From NCBI RefSeq assembly GCF_023705585.1, contig NZ_BOQE01000001.1, forward strand, positions 3,380,710 to 3,444,709: a stretch of DNA of 64,000 nucleotides. Reading direction: 5' to 3'. Shown piece after piece: positions 27,101-36,735 of this stretch. The position numbers were made by a program, and so were the translations under genes. The notes beneath the pieces were generated by a model, which had not been told where the DNA came from, made no database searches, and saw only the letters and a program-made list of their open reading frames with translations. Origin of the DNA: Collibacillus ludicampi. Lineage in GTDB: Bacteria > Bacillota > Bacilli > Tumebacillales > BOQE01. The first letter of the stretch is position 1, and each line of letters opens with the position of its first letter.

Positions 27101-28465
27101 CTGTTCGGTGAGGAACACGTGTACCGGGCCGGAACGATCGCAACTGTGGCGGAAAAAACGGCGTACGGTTATGTGCGGAAATACGCGGAAGAAAAGGGAT
27201 TGCAATTGCGCAATGCGGAAGTGACCCGTTTGGTAAACGGGTGCACGGGGATCAAACGAACAACGGGACAGCATCCTGGCGGTATCATCGTTGTGCCTAA
27301 ATACACAGATATCTATGACTTTTGCCCCATTCAATATCCGGCCGATGATAAAACGGCGGAATGGCGCACGACTCATTTCGATTTTCACTCGATCCACGAT
27401 AACCTGCTCAAGCTGGATATCCTCGGTCACGACGATCCGACGGTCATCCGTATGCTGCAAGATCTTACAGGCGTGGATCCGAAAACGATTCCGACCGACG
27501 ACCCGAAAGTGATGTCGATTTTTTCCGGAACGGAAGCTCTTGGCGTCACCCCGGAACAGATTCGATCGAAAACAGGCACGTACGGTATTCCGGAGTTCGG
27601 TACAAAATTCGTAAGACAGATGCTAGAAGATACGAAACCGAGTACGTTTGCCGAACTGGTACAGATTTCGGGATTGTCACACGGAACTGACGTTTGGTTA
27701 AACAACGCGCAAGAATTGATCCGCCAAGGAACCTGCACGTTGAAAGACGTGATCGGTTGTCGCGATGATATCATGGTGTATCTGATCTATCAGGGACTTG
27801 AACCCGGTCGCGCTTTTAAGATTATGGAGTCGGTGCGCAAAGGGAAAGGGGTCAGTCCCGAAGATGAAGAATACATGAAATCGTTTAATGTTCCCGATTG
27901 GTATATCTGGTCGTGTAAGCAGATCAAATATATGTTCCCTAAGGCGCATGCAGCCGCATATGTGCTTATGGCCGTACGGATCGCGTGGTTTAAGGTATAT
28001 TATCCACTAGAGTTTTACGCGACATATTTTACGGTTCGGGCTGACGATTTTGATATCGAGTTGATGTGCAAAGGTTACGATGCGATCGCGGCAAAAATCG
28101 ATGAAATTGAAGCAAAAGGGGTCAATGCATCGCCAAAAGAAAAATCGCTGCACACCGTGCTTGAATTGGCGATCGAAATGGTTTCGCGCGGATACCGCTT
28201 CCTCCCTCTGGACTTGTATCGTTCAGATGCGACCAAGTTCCAAGTCATCAAAGAGGAAAATGCGTTGTTGCCTCCCTTTGGAGCATTGTCCGGGGTCGGT
28301 GAATCTGCTGCGAAAGCGATCGTTGAAGCCCGCAAAGATGGAGAGTTCTTGTCGATCCAAGATTTACAAATGCGTAGCCGCGCTTCCAGAACGGTCATCG
28401 AGCTGTTGCAGAACATGGGCTGTTTAAAAGGATTACCCGAAACGAACCAGTTGACATTGTTCTAA
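24137..28465 (+). CDS. polC: DNA polymerase III alpha subunit, PolC type
   Basis: PolC, 1442 residues, is the replicative polymerase of low-GC Gram-positive bacteria. Visible parts are the N-terminal domain, an OB fold, a PHP domain (HLHTPMSALDG from residue 341) split by a DnaQ-type proofreading exonuclease (DTETTGLN from residue 432; HNAEFD; HRALDD), a zinc knuckle (CPNCKH ... CPKC), the polymerase core (DIDLNFSGEYQ; GSRGSVGSSF) and the C-terminal tail. The length is standard. ATG 24137 follows GGAAGGGG. About 100 bases without a clear promoter separate it from the glycosyltransferase gene. Confidence 0.98.
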   Translation: MSLLSTDGQSLSFFREKMGFEDEIMLKYLQFAKVEKVEVSRANRCVCVWLFLPERMPASLFQRLQEAFFRVMPQQVDVNLRFRYLQPLSQIREVVDEYWETCLLEIAGDDRYIVSLLKTYEWNSDTEVSVLFLDDISLERMQKKQFHSAIERWYRDKLQIQLQVTFLVDRKREEKVLEIRKKNQEQEASYLEQMMQMIAEEEKKAKEKEAEPEETGPSQLVFGRPIEEEAQPINMIQDEMRRIVVEGRVFSLDVRELQSGRTLYTFNLTDNTNSIMCKVFARGDKQLETLQLLKENMWVRVQGSVQYDTFAKELVLMIMDMHEIDAPKRLDTAPDKRVELHLHTPMSALDGVTSVKDLIKQAADWGHQAIAITDHGVVQAFPEAYAAAKKAGIKCLLGVEAYVVDDGVPIVYKLNDVNDRALNDETTYVVFDTETTGLNAVENTLIEIAAVKMKGMEIIDQWTTLIDPETTISPKITELTGITNEMVQGQPKLAEALSNFREFVGDAVLVAHNAEFDLGFITVCAARVGMPEWTNPVLDTLPLARRLYPNERNHRLKTLTQKFNVELVNHHRALDDTVATAKVFQHMLKDLKDRGITRLSMLNENDGEVDYSRMRPFHATILVKNREGLRNLYQLVSKAHVKYFYRVPRIPRSELVKHRNGLLIGTACQQGELFNGILRGKTHQELLEIAKFYDYLEIQPLAHYTPLLRDESISSLEAVKNYHQMIIEIGNELEKPVVATGDVHFLNPEDKIYREIFLHAQNPEEASNQPPLYFMTTDEMLDAFSYLGEEKAYEVVVTNPRKIADQIEDVSPIPDKLYTPVIEGAEEEMKRMCYEKAKRLYGDPLPEIVEKRLEKELNSIITHGFSVIYLIAHKLVKKSLDDGYLVGSRGSVGSSFVATMSDITEVNPLPPHYLCPNCKHSEFIADGSVGSGFDLPDKNCPKCNTPYKKDGQDIPFETFLGFKGDKVPDIDLNFSGEYQPHAHNYTKVLFGEEHVYRAGTIATVAEKTAYGYVRKYAEEKGLQLRNAEVTRLVNGCTGIKRTTGQHPGGIIVVPKYTDIYDFCPIQYPADDKTAEWRTTHFDFHSIHDNLLKLDILGHDDPTVIRMLQDLTGVDPKTIPTDDPKVMSIFSGTEALGVTPEQIRSKTGTYGIPEFGTKFVRQMLEDTKPSTFAELVQISGLSHGTDVWLNNAQELIRQGTCTLKDVIGCRDDIMVYLIYQGLEPGRAFKIMESVRKGKGVSPEDEEYMKSFNVPDWYIWSCKQIKYMFPKAHAAAYVLMAVRIAWFKVYYPLEFYATYFTVRADDFDIELMCKGYDAIAAKIDEIEAKGVNASPKEKSLHTVLELAIEMVSRGYRFLPLDLYRSDATKFQVIKEENALLPPFGALSGVGESAAKAIVEARKDGEFLSIQDLQMRSRASRTVIELLQNMGCLKGLPETNQLTLF

Positions 28466-28509
28466 GCAAACGCCCACAAAGTACAAAATATCAGGGCAGA
28501 ATACCCGGG

Positions 28510-28539
28510 TTGCGGTTTTATTCAAGCACATGTTATAAT
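28510..28539 (+). promoter_or_regulatory. Sigma-A-type promoter of the rimP-nusA-infB operon
   Basis: A -35-like TTGCGG (28510-28515) and a perfect -10 TATAAT (28534-28539) with an extended TG motif are separated by 18 bases. It lies 163 bases upstream of rimP and is the only strong promoter seen before this operon. Confidence 0.75.
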
Positions 28540-28573
28540 TTACATGATTTATGACTTTTATAACTCTGTCTTT

Positions 28574-28598
28574 AAAGAGTGGGGGTAACCCACTCTTT
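28574..28598 (+). other. Conserved-looking hairpin in the rimP leader
   Basis: AAAGAGTGGG (28574-28583) pairs perfectly with CCCACTCTTT (28589-28598) around a GGTAA loop. Only CCTTTAG follows, so a strong U tract is lacking. Its position between promoter and rimP suggests an attenuator or protein-binding RNA element controlling the operon. Similar GAGTGGG/CCCACTC hairpins occur before rimP (ylxS) in other Bacilli as far as I recall, which would need checking. Confidence 0.6.
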
Positions 28599-28701
28599 CC
28601 TTTAGCTTTCGATTCTTCAGGGCATTTTTATGCTTGATTCACAGAATATAGAGGAGTGGGCATTCTATGAGCAGGAGTATTTGTTCATTAGGAGGGGTTC
28701 G

Positions 28702-29163
28702 ATGTCGAAAAGAAAAGTTACGGAGATCGTAGAGGAACTTGCATTGCCGATCGTTGAAGAGGAAGGGCTTGAACTGGTGGATGTCGAGTATAAGAAAGAA
28801 GGAGCCAATTGGTTCCTGCGGATTTTCATCGACAAGCCGGGCGGAGTCGATATTGAAGATTGCGGGCGTGTGAGCGAAAAACTGTCGGATAAACTGGATG
28901 AAGTAGATCCGATCCCTGATAGTTACTTTTTGGAAGTTTCTTCTCCTGGTGCAGAAAGACCATTGAAGAAGCCTGCCGACTATCAACGGGCGATCGGTAA
29001 AAATGTGTACATAACGACTTACGAACCTTTGGACGGGAAGAAGGTTTTCGAAGGCGTTTTGAAGTCTTATGACGAAGAGGCTATCGTTGTCGAAGAGATG
29101 AATAAAGAGGTCTCGATCCCGTTGGAAAAAATCGCATCTGCACGATTGTCGATCGTCTTTTGA
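28702..29163 (+). CDS. rimP: Ribosome maturation factor RimP
   Basis: RimP (YlxS), 153 residues, is needed for late 30S assembly. The N-terminal alpha/beta domain ([48 protein letters not shown]) and the C-terminal SH3-like domain are present. ATG 28702 has GGAGGGG just upstream; the frame is open back to 28630 without a better start. It opens the conserved rimP-nusA-rnpM-ylxQ-infB operon. Confidence 0.97.
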   Translation: MSKRKVTEIVEELALPIVEEEGLELVDVEYKKEGANWFLRIFIDKPGGVDIEDCGRVSEKLSDKLDEVDPIPDSYFLEVSSPGAERPLKKPADYQRAIGKNVYITTYEPLDGKKVFEGVLKSYDEEAIVVEEMNKEVSIPLEKIASARLSIVF

Positions 29164-29199
29164 TTCACGTGTGCAGAGAAAGGAGGAGAAAACCAACTT

Positions 29200-30303
29200 A
29201 TGAATACAGATTTTATGGAAGCGTTGGAGCAGTTGGAAAGAGAAAAAGGAATCAGCAAAGATGTTTTGATCGAGGCGATCGAAGCTGCGCTCATTTCCGG
29301 GTATAAACGCAATTTTAATTCCGCACAAAACGTACGTGTAGACATCAATCGACATACTGGTTTAGTGAAAGTATTTGCGCGCAAACAAGTGGTGGAAGAA
29401 GTGAATGATCCGAGACTCGAAATCTCTTTGGATGCGGCGGAACAGATCAACCCGTCGTACCAAATCGGTGATATTGTCGAAATCGAAGTGACTCCGCGTG
29501 ATTTCGGCCGTATCGCTGCACAAACGGCAAAGCAGGTCGTCACCCAGAGAATTCGTGAGGCTGAACGCGGATTGATTTACAACGTGTTCGTGGATCGTGA
29601 AGAAGACATCGTGACTGGTGTCGTACAAAGACAGGATGCGCGCAATTATTATGTGGATCTCGGTCGGGTGGAAGCGGTGTTGCCATTTACTGAGACGATG
29701 CCTACCGAAAAATTTAAACATGGCGATCGGGTGAGGACATATATTACGAAAGTGGAAAAAACGACGAAAGGACCGCAAATTCATCTGTCACGCACACATC
29801 CGGGCTTGCTGAAACGTTTGTTTGAACTGGAGGTACCGGAAATCTTTGAGGGCGTTGTCGAGATCAAATCGGTCGCTCGTGAAGCGGGGTACCGATCAAA
29901 AATCGCCGTTTATTCACGCAATGAAGATGTCGATCCGGTGGGGGCATGCGTAGGCCCGAAAGGTCAAAGGGTACAAGCGATCGTCAATGAATTGAAAGGC
30001 GAAAAAATCGATATCGTCCGTTGGTCAAGCGATATAGAAGAGTTCGTCGCGAATGCATTATCCCCTTCAAAAGTTGTGCAAGTAGACATTAGGGAAGATG
30101 AGAAGGTCGCGCGCGTGATTGTTCCCGATTATCAACTGTCGCTTGCGATCGGCAAGGAAGGCCAGAACGCGCGCTTGGCCGCAAAGCTGACAGGATGGAA
30201 AATCGATATCAAAAGCGAATCCCAAGCGAATCAAGGGATAGCGGGAACTGACTCAACCGATGATGAGCCATTGCCGCATGTGGAACACGAGGTAGAGGAA
30301 TAG
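29200..30303 (+). CDS. nusA: Transcription termination/antitermination factor NusA
   Basis: NusA, 367 residues, is the short Gram-positive form lacking the C-terminal repeat domains of E. coli. It has the RNA-polymerase-binding N-terminal domain, an S1 domain (~residues 135-200), and two KH domains (VGACVGPKGQRVQAIVNELKGEKIDIV; LAIGKEGQNARLAAKLTGWKIDI). The acidic tail is also typical. AAAGGAGGAG precedes ATG 29200. Confidence 0.98.
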   Translation: MNTDFMEALEQLEREKGISKDVLIEAIEAALISGYKRNFNSAQNVRVDINRHTGLVKVFARKQVVEEVNDPRLEISLDAAEQINPSYQIGDIVEIEVTPRDFGRIAAQTAKQVVTQRIREAERGLIYNVFVDREEDIVTGVVQRQDARNYYVDLGRVEAVLPFTETMPTEKFKHGDRVRTYITKVEKTTKGPQIHLSRTHPGLLKRLFELEVPEIFEGVVEIKSVAREAGYRSKIAVYSRNEDVDPVGACVGPKGQRVQAIVNELKGEKIDIVRWSSDIEEFVANALSPSKVVQVDIREDEKVARVIVPDYQLSLAIGKEGQNARLAAKLTGWKIDIKSESQANQGIAGTDSTDDEPLPHVEHEVEE

Positions 30304-30319
30304 CAAGGGGTGAGCGAGG

Positions 30320-30598
30320 TTGGCAGCAAAAAGGATACCGCTTCGCAAATGTACCGGTTGCCAGGAAATGAAGCCGAAAAAGGAGTTAATACGTGTCGTC
30401 TTGACACCTGAAGGGGAAATGGCCCTCGATTTGACCGGAAAGCGGGCAGGACGAGGGGCATACATCTGCAAGAACATGGATTGCTTCGTTCTGGCGCGAA
30501 AGAAGAAGGCTCTTGACCGTTCCTTGAAAAGTACAGTTTCCGAAGAAATTTATGATCACTTAATGGAAGAACTGTCCAAGGTTGATGCGCATGAATAA
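30320..30598 (+). CDS. rnpM: RNase P modulator RnpM (YlxR)
   Basis: This 92-residue protein shows the YlxR pattern: RKCTGCQEMKPKKELIRVV, GKRAGRGAYIC and ARKKKALDRSLK. YlxR binds RNase P RNA in B. subtilis and has been renamed RnpM. The family's Arg/Lys-rich surface is preserved. The start is a TTG at 30320. The 3' end overlaps ylxQ by 8 bases. It sits in the standard nusA-rnpM-ylxQ-infB order. Confidence 0.93.
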   Translation: MAAKRIPLRKCTGCQEMKPKKELIRVVLTPEGEMALDLTGKRAGRGAYICKNMDCFVLARKKKALDRSLKSTVSEEIYDHLMEELSKVDAHE

Positions 30599-30920
30599 GC
30601 AAAAAGTGGCCAATTGGCTGGGTTTGGCGTTTCGCGCAGGATCAGCCGTGACGGGAGATCAAGCGTGTTTGGCCGAAATTCGCAAGGGCAGGGCTTGTTT
30701 AGCTTTGCTCGCTCAAGATGCCGGATCGAACACGAAAAAAAAGTATCAGGATAAATGCGCATACTATCGCGTTCCGCTTATTGAAGTATTGAACAAAGAG
30801 GAATTGGGACGCGCGTTGGGCAAACATGATCGCGCTGCCGTGGTCATCACCAATCACGGATTTGCCAAGAATATCTTGCTGGAATTAGGGGAACAAATCG
30901 GGGGTGAAGCTATTGAGTAA
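30591..30920 (+). CDS. ylxQ: L7Ae-family ribosomal/K-turn-binding protein YlxQ
   Basis: The protein is about 109 residues with the L7Ae/L30e fold: [42 protein letters not shown] and [18 protein letters not shown]. Related proteins bind kink-turn RNAs. ATG 30591 is preferred because AAGG lies 9 bases upstream; an in-frame ATG at 30585 is also possible. It overlaps rnpM and infB, so the three are translationally linked. Confidence 0.92.
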   Translation: MNKQKVANWLGLAFRAGSAVTGDQACLAEIRKGRACLALLAQDAGSNTKKKYQDKCAYYRVPLIEVLNKEELGRALGKHDRAAVVITNHGFAKNILLELGEQIGGEAIE

Positions 30921-33303
30921 GTTGCGGGTATATGAATACGCCAAGCAGAAAGAAATGACGAGTAAGGAAGTTATAGCCATCCTGAATCGAATGAATATCT
31001 CTGTAAACAATCATATGAGCGTGATGAATCGAGAGATGATTGAAGCCGTGGAAAATTATTTAACAGACAAGGATCATACATCTATGGAAAATTCGCAAGT
31101 TCGGAAGAAACAAGTGGATGAACAAAACCAACAAAAAAGGAAGGTAGCGGCAGCTAAAGCGGAAGATAAACCTGCCGTGAAACGGACGGCCGAAAGCAAC
31201 CAGGAGCGGAAGGGCGGCAATGAAAAAGAACGCAATCATGCAGGGAATCGCGACAATCGTCTTACGTTCGAACGAAAAATCTCAAGTATCGAGTTGTATG
31301 AAAATCTGGATGAGAAAGCTCCAATCATTCGTCATGAGCGGATTCAGAAACGGCCGAAGCAAGGGCCGAACGGAACGAAAGAATTGCGCAAACTGAATAC
31401 TCCGCCGGCGGGTGCTCGCAATGGCAGTCAGGGTGGACGCGGTGCGAAAGGAAAAGGCGGCAGTCAAGGAAATCAGCAGCGAGGCAAAGGACAAGGCAGA
31501 CCCAATTATCAGCAGCCGGCCCAAGCGGCACAGACACCCAAACAACCCGATTATCCGAAAAAGATAAAAGTCGAAGGGCCGATGACGGTCGCCGAGTTTG
31601 CCAAACAAATCAAACGTGAACCTTCCGAAGTCATCAAGAAGCTGTTGTATCTCGGCATCATGGCGACGATCAACCAGGAAATTGATCTCGACGCCATCCA
31701 ACTGGTAGCGGCCGATTTTGACGTGGAAGTTGAAGTGGTTGAACCTGTCGATGAAGAAGCGATCGATATGTTGATCGAAGAAGAAAATCCTGAAGATTTG
31801 CAGGAACGTCCGCCGATCGTTACGATCATGGGACATGTCGACCATGGAAAAACCACATTGCTCGATGCGATCCGCCATACAAAAGTGACTGAAACGGAAG
31901 CGGGCGGCATTACTCAGCATATCGGCGCATATCAAGTAGAAATCAACGGCAAGAAAATTACTTTCCTGGACACCCCGGGTCACGCGGCTTTCACATCCAT
32001 GCGTGCGCGTGGTGCACAGGTGACAGACGTTACGATCCTTGTAGTAGCAGCCGACGATGGGGTGATGCCGCAAACGGTCGAAGCGATCAACCATGCGAAG
32101 GCCGCAAATGTTCCGATCATCGTCGCCATTAACAAAATCGATAAACCGGATGCAAACCCCGACCGGGTAAAACAGGAACTGACCGAATACGGCCTGATTC
32201 CCGAAGAATGGGGAGGAGATACGATTTTCCAACCGGTTTCCGCTTTGAAAAAGACAGGTATTGACGACCTCTTGGAAATGATCCTACTCGTGGCGGAAGT
32301 TGCAGAATTAAAGGCCAACCCTGACGGCCGCCCGCGGGGAACGGTTATTGAAGCGGAGCTGGATAAAGGGCGCGGACCTGTGGCGACCGTTCTCGTACAA
32401 AACGGTACATTGCGTGTAGGGGATATCGTTGTTGCCGGTACCTCTTATGGACGCGTTCGTGCCATGATCAACGACAGAGGCAGACGTGTCAAAGAAGCGC
32501 CTCCTTCCTGTCCGGTTGAGATCTTGGGTTTAAATGAAGTTCCCAGTGCAGGGGATCTGTTTGTGGTTTATGATGACGAACGCAAAGCGCGTCAATTGGT
32601 AGAGAAAAGGCAGGCAAAACAAAAGCAGGAACTTCTTGGTGCACAAAACCGCGTAACGTTGGAAGATTTGTACAAACAGATCCAAGAAGGCGAAGTGAAA
32701 GAGCTGAATATTATCATCAAGGCTGATGTACAAGGTTCGGTCGAAGCGCTTGCCGGAGCGCTGGAAAAGATCGACATCTCAGGGGTTCGCGTCAACATTA
32801 TTCACAAGGCTGTGGGTGCGATTACCGAATCGGATATCCTGCTTGCTACTGCATCGAATGCGATCGTCATCGGCTTCAACGTGCGTCCTGAAACGAATGC
32901 TTCAAAGATGGCTGAATCGGAAAATGTTGACATCCGTTTGTACCGTGTCATTTATGATGCGATCGATGAGATTGAAAGCGCACTGAAAGGTATGTTAGAT
33001 CCTGAATATAAAGAGGTCATCGTCGGACGTGCGGAAGTTCGGCAGATCTTTAAAGTATCGAAGATCGGCACCATCGCAGGTTGCTATGTAACCGATGGAA
33101 AGATCGCGCGGAACAACGATGCGCGCGTGATTCGCGACGGAATCGTCGTCTATGAGGGTAAGTTCGACTCTCTGAAACGATATAAAGATGACGTCCGTGA
33201 AGTCGCTGCCGGTTTTGAGTGCGGTTTGACCCTTGAACGGTTTAATGACATCAAAGAAGGGGATATCATCGAAGCGTTTGTGATGGAGCCGGTGAAGATC
33301 TAA
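30913..33303 (+). CDS. infB: Translation initiation factor IF-2
   Basis: IF-2, about 796 residues, recruits initiator tRNA to the 30S subunit. The N-terminal motif [14 protein letters not shown] is followed by a long charged, Gln/Gly-rich linker, a second IF2_N motif ([21 protein letters not shown]), then the GTPase domain (G1 GHVDHGKTT from residue 307; DTPGH; NKIDK) and domains II-IV. TTG 30913 starts exactly at the conserved MSKLRVYEY and has GGGGTGA upstream; GTG 30904 would add three residues. It overlaps ylxQ by 8 bases. Confidence 0.97.
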   Translation: MSKLRVYEYAKQKEMTSKEVIAILNRMNISVNNHMSVMNREMIEAVENYLTDKDHTSMENSQVRKKQVDEQNQQKRKVAAAKAEDKPAVKRTAESNQERKGGNEKERNHAGNRDNRLTFERKISSIELYENLDEKAPIIRHERIQKRPKQGPNGTKELRKLNTPPAGARNGSQGGRGAKGKGGSQGNQQRGKGQGRPNYQQPAQAAQTPKQPDYPKKIKVEGPMTVAEFAKQIKREPSEVIKKLLYLGIMATINQEIDLDAIQLVAADFDVEVEVVEPVDEEAIDMLIEEENPEDLQERPPIVTIMGHVDHGKTTLLDAIRHTKVTETEAGGITQHIGAYQVEINGKKITFLDTPGHAAFTSMRARGAQVTDVTILVVAADDGVMPQTVEAINHAKAANVPIIVAINKIDKPDANPDRVKQELTEYGLIPEEWGGDTIFQPVSALKKTGIDDLLEMILLVAEVAELKANPDGRPRGTVIEAELDKGRGPVATVLVQNGTLRVGDIVVAGTSYGRVRAMINDRGRRVKEAPPSCPVEILGLNEVPSAGDLFVVYDDERKARQLVEKRQAKQKQELLGAQNRVTLEDLYKQIQEGEVKELNIIIKADVQGSVEALAGALEKIDISGVRVNIIHKAVGAITESDILLATASNAIVIGFNVRPETNASKMAESENVDIRLYRVIYDAIDEIESALKGMLDPEYKEVIVGRAEVRQIFKVSKIGTIAGCYVTDGKIARNNDARVIRDGIVVYEGKFDSLKRYKDDVREVAAGFECGLTLERFNDIKEGDIIEAFVMEPVKI

Positions 33304-33365
33304 GTCGCATGAAAGTGTTCATTCTCTGCTAGGACACGACGAATGATGTGGAGGTGTCTCACGGT

Positions 33366-33725
33366 ATGGCCAAGATTCGCGTGAATCGGGTCGGTGAGCA
33401 GATCAAGAAAGAGATCAGCGATATCATCCAGAATGAATTGAAAGATCCACGGATTGGATTTGTTACCGTTACGAGTGTGGAAGCTTCCGGCGATCTTCAG
33501 CATGCGCGCATTTTCATTTCGGTCATGGGTTCGGAAGAACAAAGAAGAGAAACATTACAAGCATTAGAAAGGGCGAAAGGTTTTATTCGCTCAGAGATCG
33601 GTAAGAGGATTCGCTTGCGTCTCACACCCGAACTAAGTTTCCATCTGGATACGTCGATTGATTACAGTGAAAAAATTATGGAAAAACTGCGCGAAATTCA
33701 AAGCGGAAGCGAGGAATCATCATGA
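33366..33725 (+). CDS. rbfA: Ribosome-binding factor A
   Basis: RbfA, 119 residues, acts in 16S rRNA 5'-end processing and 30S maturation. The KH-like family pattern is clear: [33 protein letters not shown], then ARIFISVMG and [24 protein letters not shown] 33366 follows GGAGGTG; an earlier in-frame GTG lies on that ribosome site. ylxP, usual between infB and rbfA in B. subtilis, is absent. It overlaps nrnA by 4 bases. Confidence 0.96.
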   Translation: MAKIRVNRVGEQIKKEISDIIQNELKDPRIGFVTVTSVEASGDLQHARIFISVMGSEEQRRETLQALERAKGFIRSEIGKRIRLRLTPELSFHLDTSIDYSEKIMEKLREIQSGSEESS

Positions 33726-34696
33726 GCATCGAGGAGATGCTGGAGGATGCGGCGGAGTATATCCGCTCCCATGACGATTTTTTGATCCTTACCCATGTAA
33801 GTCCCGACGGGGATGCACTCGGTTCCAGTCTTGCAGCGGCACACATCGTTGAAAAATTGGGGAAATCGTTCACGCTCGTGAATGATGATCCGATTCCTGA
33901 GAAATTCCGTTTCTTGCCTTATGCCGACCGTTTTCGTCTTCCGGGTGAAGTGGAGCGATCGTTTGTTCATGTTCTGTCATTCGATTGCGCAGACCGTAAC
34001 CGGTTAGGGGAAAGCGGCGCCCTGATCGCTGCGGAGGCAACTCTTCTAAATGTTGATCATCATGCCACGAACGATCGGTTTGGGACATGTAATGTGGTGG
34101 ACATAGAGGCAGCCGCAACGGCACAGGTGGTCTATTATTTGGCTCATGCTTTGCAAGTGGAGATCGACGAGGCGATGGCCACCTGTCTCTATACCGGATT
34201 ACTTACCGATACGGGAGGGTTTCGTTACAATAACACCACGTCGGAGGTTCACCGCTTGGCGACCGATTTGCTTTCGCGAGGTGTTGAACCCTATCGCGTC
34301 GCAGACCGTGTCCTCGAGACGATAACTTGGCCGCGATTGCAATTGACGCGTGAAGTGCTCTCAACGATCGAGCGTGATCCAACGGGCAGAATCGCGTGGC
34401 TCACGGTTCCGTATGAGATGCTCAAAAGGACAGGTGCAATCGAGGAAGATGTTGAAGGGTTGGTCAATTACGCACGCAATGTAGAAGGTGTGGAAGTGGG
34501 GATCCTCTTTCGTGAAATCCCCGGCGGTAAAGTGAAAGTGAGTTTTCGTTCAAAATATTACGTGGATGTGGGCCGCATCGCGTTGGAGTTCGGCGGCGGC
34601 GGTCACCCCAGGGCATCTGGCTGCACCGTTGAATCTTCGTTGGATGAAATCAAGCGGAAAGTGATTTCCAGGGTAAAGGAAGTTCTCTCCACATGA
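33722..34696 (+). CDS. nrnA: Bifunctional oligoribonuclease / pAp phosphatase NrnA
   Basis: NrnA, 324 residues, is a DHH/DHHA1 phosphoesterase that degrades nano-RNAs and converts 3'-phosphoadenosine 5'-phosphate to AMP. Catalytic motifs are [15 protein letters not shown], the DHH block NVDHHATND, and the DHHA1 motif [10 protein letters not shown] near the C-terminus. It overlaps rbfA and truB by 4 bases each. Its insertion between rbfA and truB is typical of several Bacillota lineages but not of B. subtilis. Confidence 0.93.
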   Translation: MSIEEMLEDAAEYIRSHDDFLILTHVSPDGDALGSSLAAAHIVEKLGKSFTLVNDDPIPEKFRFLPYADRFRLPGEVERSFVHVLSFDCADRNRLGESGALIAAEATLLNVDHHATNDRFGTCNVVDIEAAATAQVVYYLAHALQVEIDEAMATCLYTGLLTDTGGFRYNNTTSEVHRLATDLLSRGVEPYRVADRVLETITWPRLQLTREVLSTIERDPTGRIAWLTVPYEMLKRTGAIEEDVEGLVNYARNVEGVEVGILFREIPGGKVKVSFRSKYYVDVGRIALEFGGGGHPRASGCTVESSLDEIKRKVISRVKEVLST

Positions 34697-35613
34697 ACGG
34701 AATTCTTGTTGTAAACAAACCGAGCGGTTTCACATCCCACCAGGTGGTGGCAGCCGTCCGCCGGTTGACCGGCATCAAAAAAGTCGGGCACACCGGCACA
34801 CTGGATCCGGAGGTGCGCGGTGTGCTTCCCTTGTGTATCGGTTCAGCCACGAGAGTTGCCGAGTATATGCTTGATCAGTCGAAAGCGTATCATGCGGAGA
34901 TGACATTCGGGTTTGCGACAAATACGCAGGATTCTTCAGGCACCGTTACGGAACGGGTGGATCGAGTGGTATTGAATGAAGAGGATATCCGCCGTGTGTT
35001 TGCTCGCTTTACAGGAACGATTGTACAAACACCACCCGCTTTTTCCGCGGTCAAAATCCAAGGGAAACGTGCCTACGATTTGGCGAGACAAGGAGTCGAC
35101 GTGGAGATTCCCCAAAGGCAAGTGACGATCCACTCTCTTCAAATTGAAAAGATGGATCTTGAACGGGAAGATCCCAAAATCGTATTCACAGTCGAATGTA
35201 GCAAAGGCACATATGTTCGTACACTTTGTCACGATATCGGCAGAGCCCTCGGGGTACCCGCACATATGTCCCAATTAATACGCACTCGTTCAGGACCTTA
35301 TCGCCTTGAAGACTCATATACTTTGGAGGAGATTGACGTCGCATGTGCGGAAGGGCGTTTTGCCGAATTGCTTTTATCCGCATCGACTGCCGTTTCTTAT
35401 ATGCCGCTTTATCGTATAAAAAAATCGCAAGAACACCGCGTGGCGAATGGCATGCCCTTAAGAGTACCGTATCTTAAAGGATTTGAAGGTTTACAGATCG
35501 GTGAACGAATACGCGTGGAAGACGATTCGGCTCGTTTGCTTGCTGTGTACCGAATCGTCGCACACACAAATCATGGGATCGACACGAAACCGGAGAAGGT
35601 GTTTAGAGAGTAG
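34693..35613 (+). CDS. truB: tRNA pseudouridine(55) synthase TruB
   Basis: TruB, 306 residues, makes pseudouridine 55 in the T loop of tRNAs. The catalytic Asp is in GHTGTLDPEVRGVLPLCIG (motif II). KPSGFTSHQVV at the N-terminus, YHAEMTFGFATNTQDSSG, the PPAFSAVKIQGKRAYDLAR block and KGTYVRTLCHDIG complete the family pattern. A short C-terminal PUA-like region follows. It overlaps nrnA and is 35 bases before ribF. Confidence 0.96.
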   Translation: MNGILVVNKPSGFTSHQVVAAVRRLTGIKKVGHTGTLDPEVRGVLPLCIGSATRVAEYMLDQSKAYHAEMTFGFATNTQDSSGTVTERVDRVVLNEEDIRRVFARFTGTIVQTPPAFSAVKIQGKRAYDLARQGVDVEIPQRQVTIHSLQIEKMDLEREDPKIVFTVECSKGTYVRTLCHDIGRALGVPAHMSQLIRTRSGPYRLEDSYTLEEIDVACAEGRFAELLLSASTAVSYMPLYRIKKSQEHRVANGMPLRVPYLKGFEGLQIGERIRVEDDSARLLAVYRIVAHTNHGIDTKPEKVFRE

Positions 35614-35648
35614 TATCCGGTGCATTACTTTTCAGGGGGCGTTTGATC

Positions 35649-36596
35649 ATGGAAGTCATTCGTATAAGCGGAAAGCCGCCTATGCGTTCTTTTGAGCCAT
35701 CCGTGATGGCGCTCGGCAATTTTGATGGAGTACATATCGGCCATCAGCAAATTATAAAAAAAGCGTTCGATTTGGCGAAAACGAAGGAACTCCCTCTTGC
35801 CGTCATGACGTTTGATCCCCATCCGCGGCAGGTATTGGGAAGAGGGCATACATACGACAGTCTTCTGACCCCACTTACCGAGAAGGTTCAACTCCTGAAA
35901 GCGTTGGGCGTAGATTTTGTCTATGTCATTGAGTTCAATCGAATGTTTGCGGCGATTTCTCCGGAAGAATTTATACGCGAATACGTAAAAGGTCTGAATG
36001 CCGTAGATGTCGTCGTCGGTTTCGATTACACGTTCGGAGCCGGCGGGCTTGCGGATACGCGCGTTCTCAAAGAACTCGCGGCATCGTTTCAAATGGATTC
36101 CTACATCGTACCACCTGTCAACCGGGATGGAGAAAAAGTATCTTCTTCTCTGATCAGAGAAAAGTTGCAACTGGGCGATGTCAAGTGGGCAGCCGAATTG
36201 TTGGGGCGTCCCTATTTTCTCGCCGGTCACGTGGTTCACGGAAATAAGCGCGGTCGCCTCCTTGGTTTTCCCACAGCAAACCTGGAGCCGATCGGTTCTT
36301 TTGTGATTCCCAAAAATGGGGTTTACTTGATCCGTGCGGTGATCGATGGGGAAGAGGATTGTCTTTCGGGTGTGATGAACATTGGCTATAAACCTACCTT
36401 CGAGGGGGAACGTGTGCGTACCCTTGAAGCCCATCTCTTTGACTTTGCCCGTGAGATTTATGGGAAACAGTTGCATATTGAATTTCTTGATTTTTTACGC
36501 GAGGAAAGAAAATTTCTCTCCGCAGAAGAACTGATCGCGCAGATTCGTTGCGATATCGCTGAGGCGAAAGAGCGTTACATGAAGTATCAGTTATAG
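35649..36596 (+). CDS. ribF: Bifunctional riboflavin kinase / FAD synthetase RibF
   Basis: RibF (RibC of B. subtilis), 315 residues, converts riboflavin to FMN and FAD. The N-terminal adenylyltransferase domain has ALGNFDGVHIGHQQII and MTFDPHPRQVLG; the C-terminal kinase domain has GRPYFLAGHVVHGNKRGRLLGFPTANL and the EAHLFDF strand. ATG 35649 is chosen over TTG 35643, with CAGGGGG upstream. A new promoter lies directly after it. Confidence 0.96.
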   Translation: MEVIRISGKPPMRSFEPSVMALGNFDGVHIGHQQIIKKAFDLAKTKELPLAVMTFDPHPRQVLGRGHTYDSLLTPLTEKVQLLKALGVDFVYVIEFNRMFAAISPEEFIREYVKGLNAVDVVVGFDYTFGAGGLADTRVLKELAASFQMDSYIVPPVNRDGEKVSSSLIREKLQLGDVKWAAELLGRPYFLAGHVVHGNKRGRLLGFPTANLEPIGSFVIPKNGVYLIRAVIDGEEDCLSGVMNIGYKPTFEGERVRTLEAHLFDFAREIYGKQLHIEFLDFLREERKFLSAEELIAQIRCDIAEAKERYMKYQL

Positions 36597-36640
36597 GACA
36601 GTGAACGGGCTGCATATATGTGAATTATCAGTGCTACCCA

Positions 36641-36669
36641 TTTACTCACATAGAATCATATGTTATACT
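36641..36669 (+). promoter_or_regulatory. Sigma-A-type promoter before the unknown cassette and rpsO
   Basis: TTTACT (36641-36646) and TATACT (36664-36669) are separated by exactly 17 bases, and TG one base before the -10 gives an extended -10. It lies 67 bases upstream of the first cassette gene. Since no other promoter is visible before rpsO, it may also drive rpsO. Confidence 0.65.
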
Positions 36670-36735
36670 ATATCATGGCAATTGCGGCTGTAGCGGTCGT
36701 TCCCAGCACATGTACTGACAGTGAGGGGATGAGCC

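Noticed and set aside
26276-27460. Long open frame (394 codons) on the minus strand
   Set aside because: It lies wholly antisense to the polymerase core of polC, whose protein is fully conserved. Its translation looks like no protein family and it has no ribosome site.
31282-32232. 316-codon minus-strand open frame
   Set aside because: It is antisense to infB. The plus strand encodes the conserved IF-2 GTPase domain, so this is a shadow frame.
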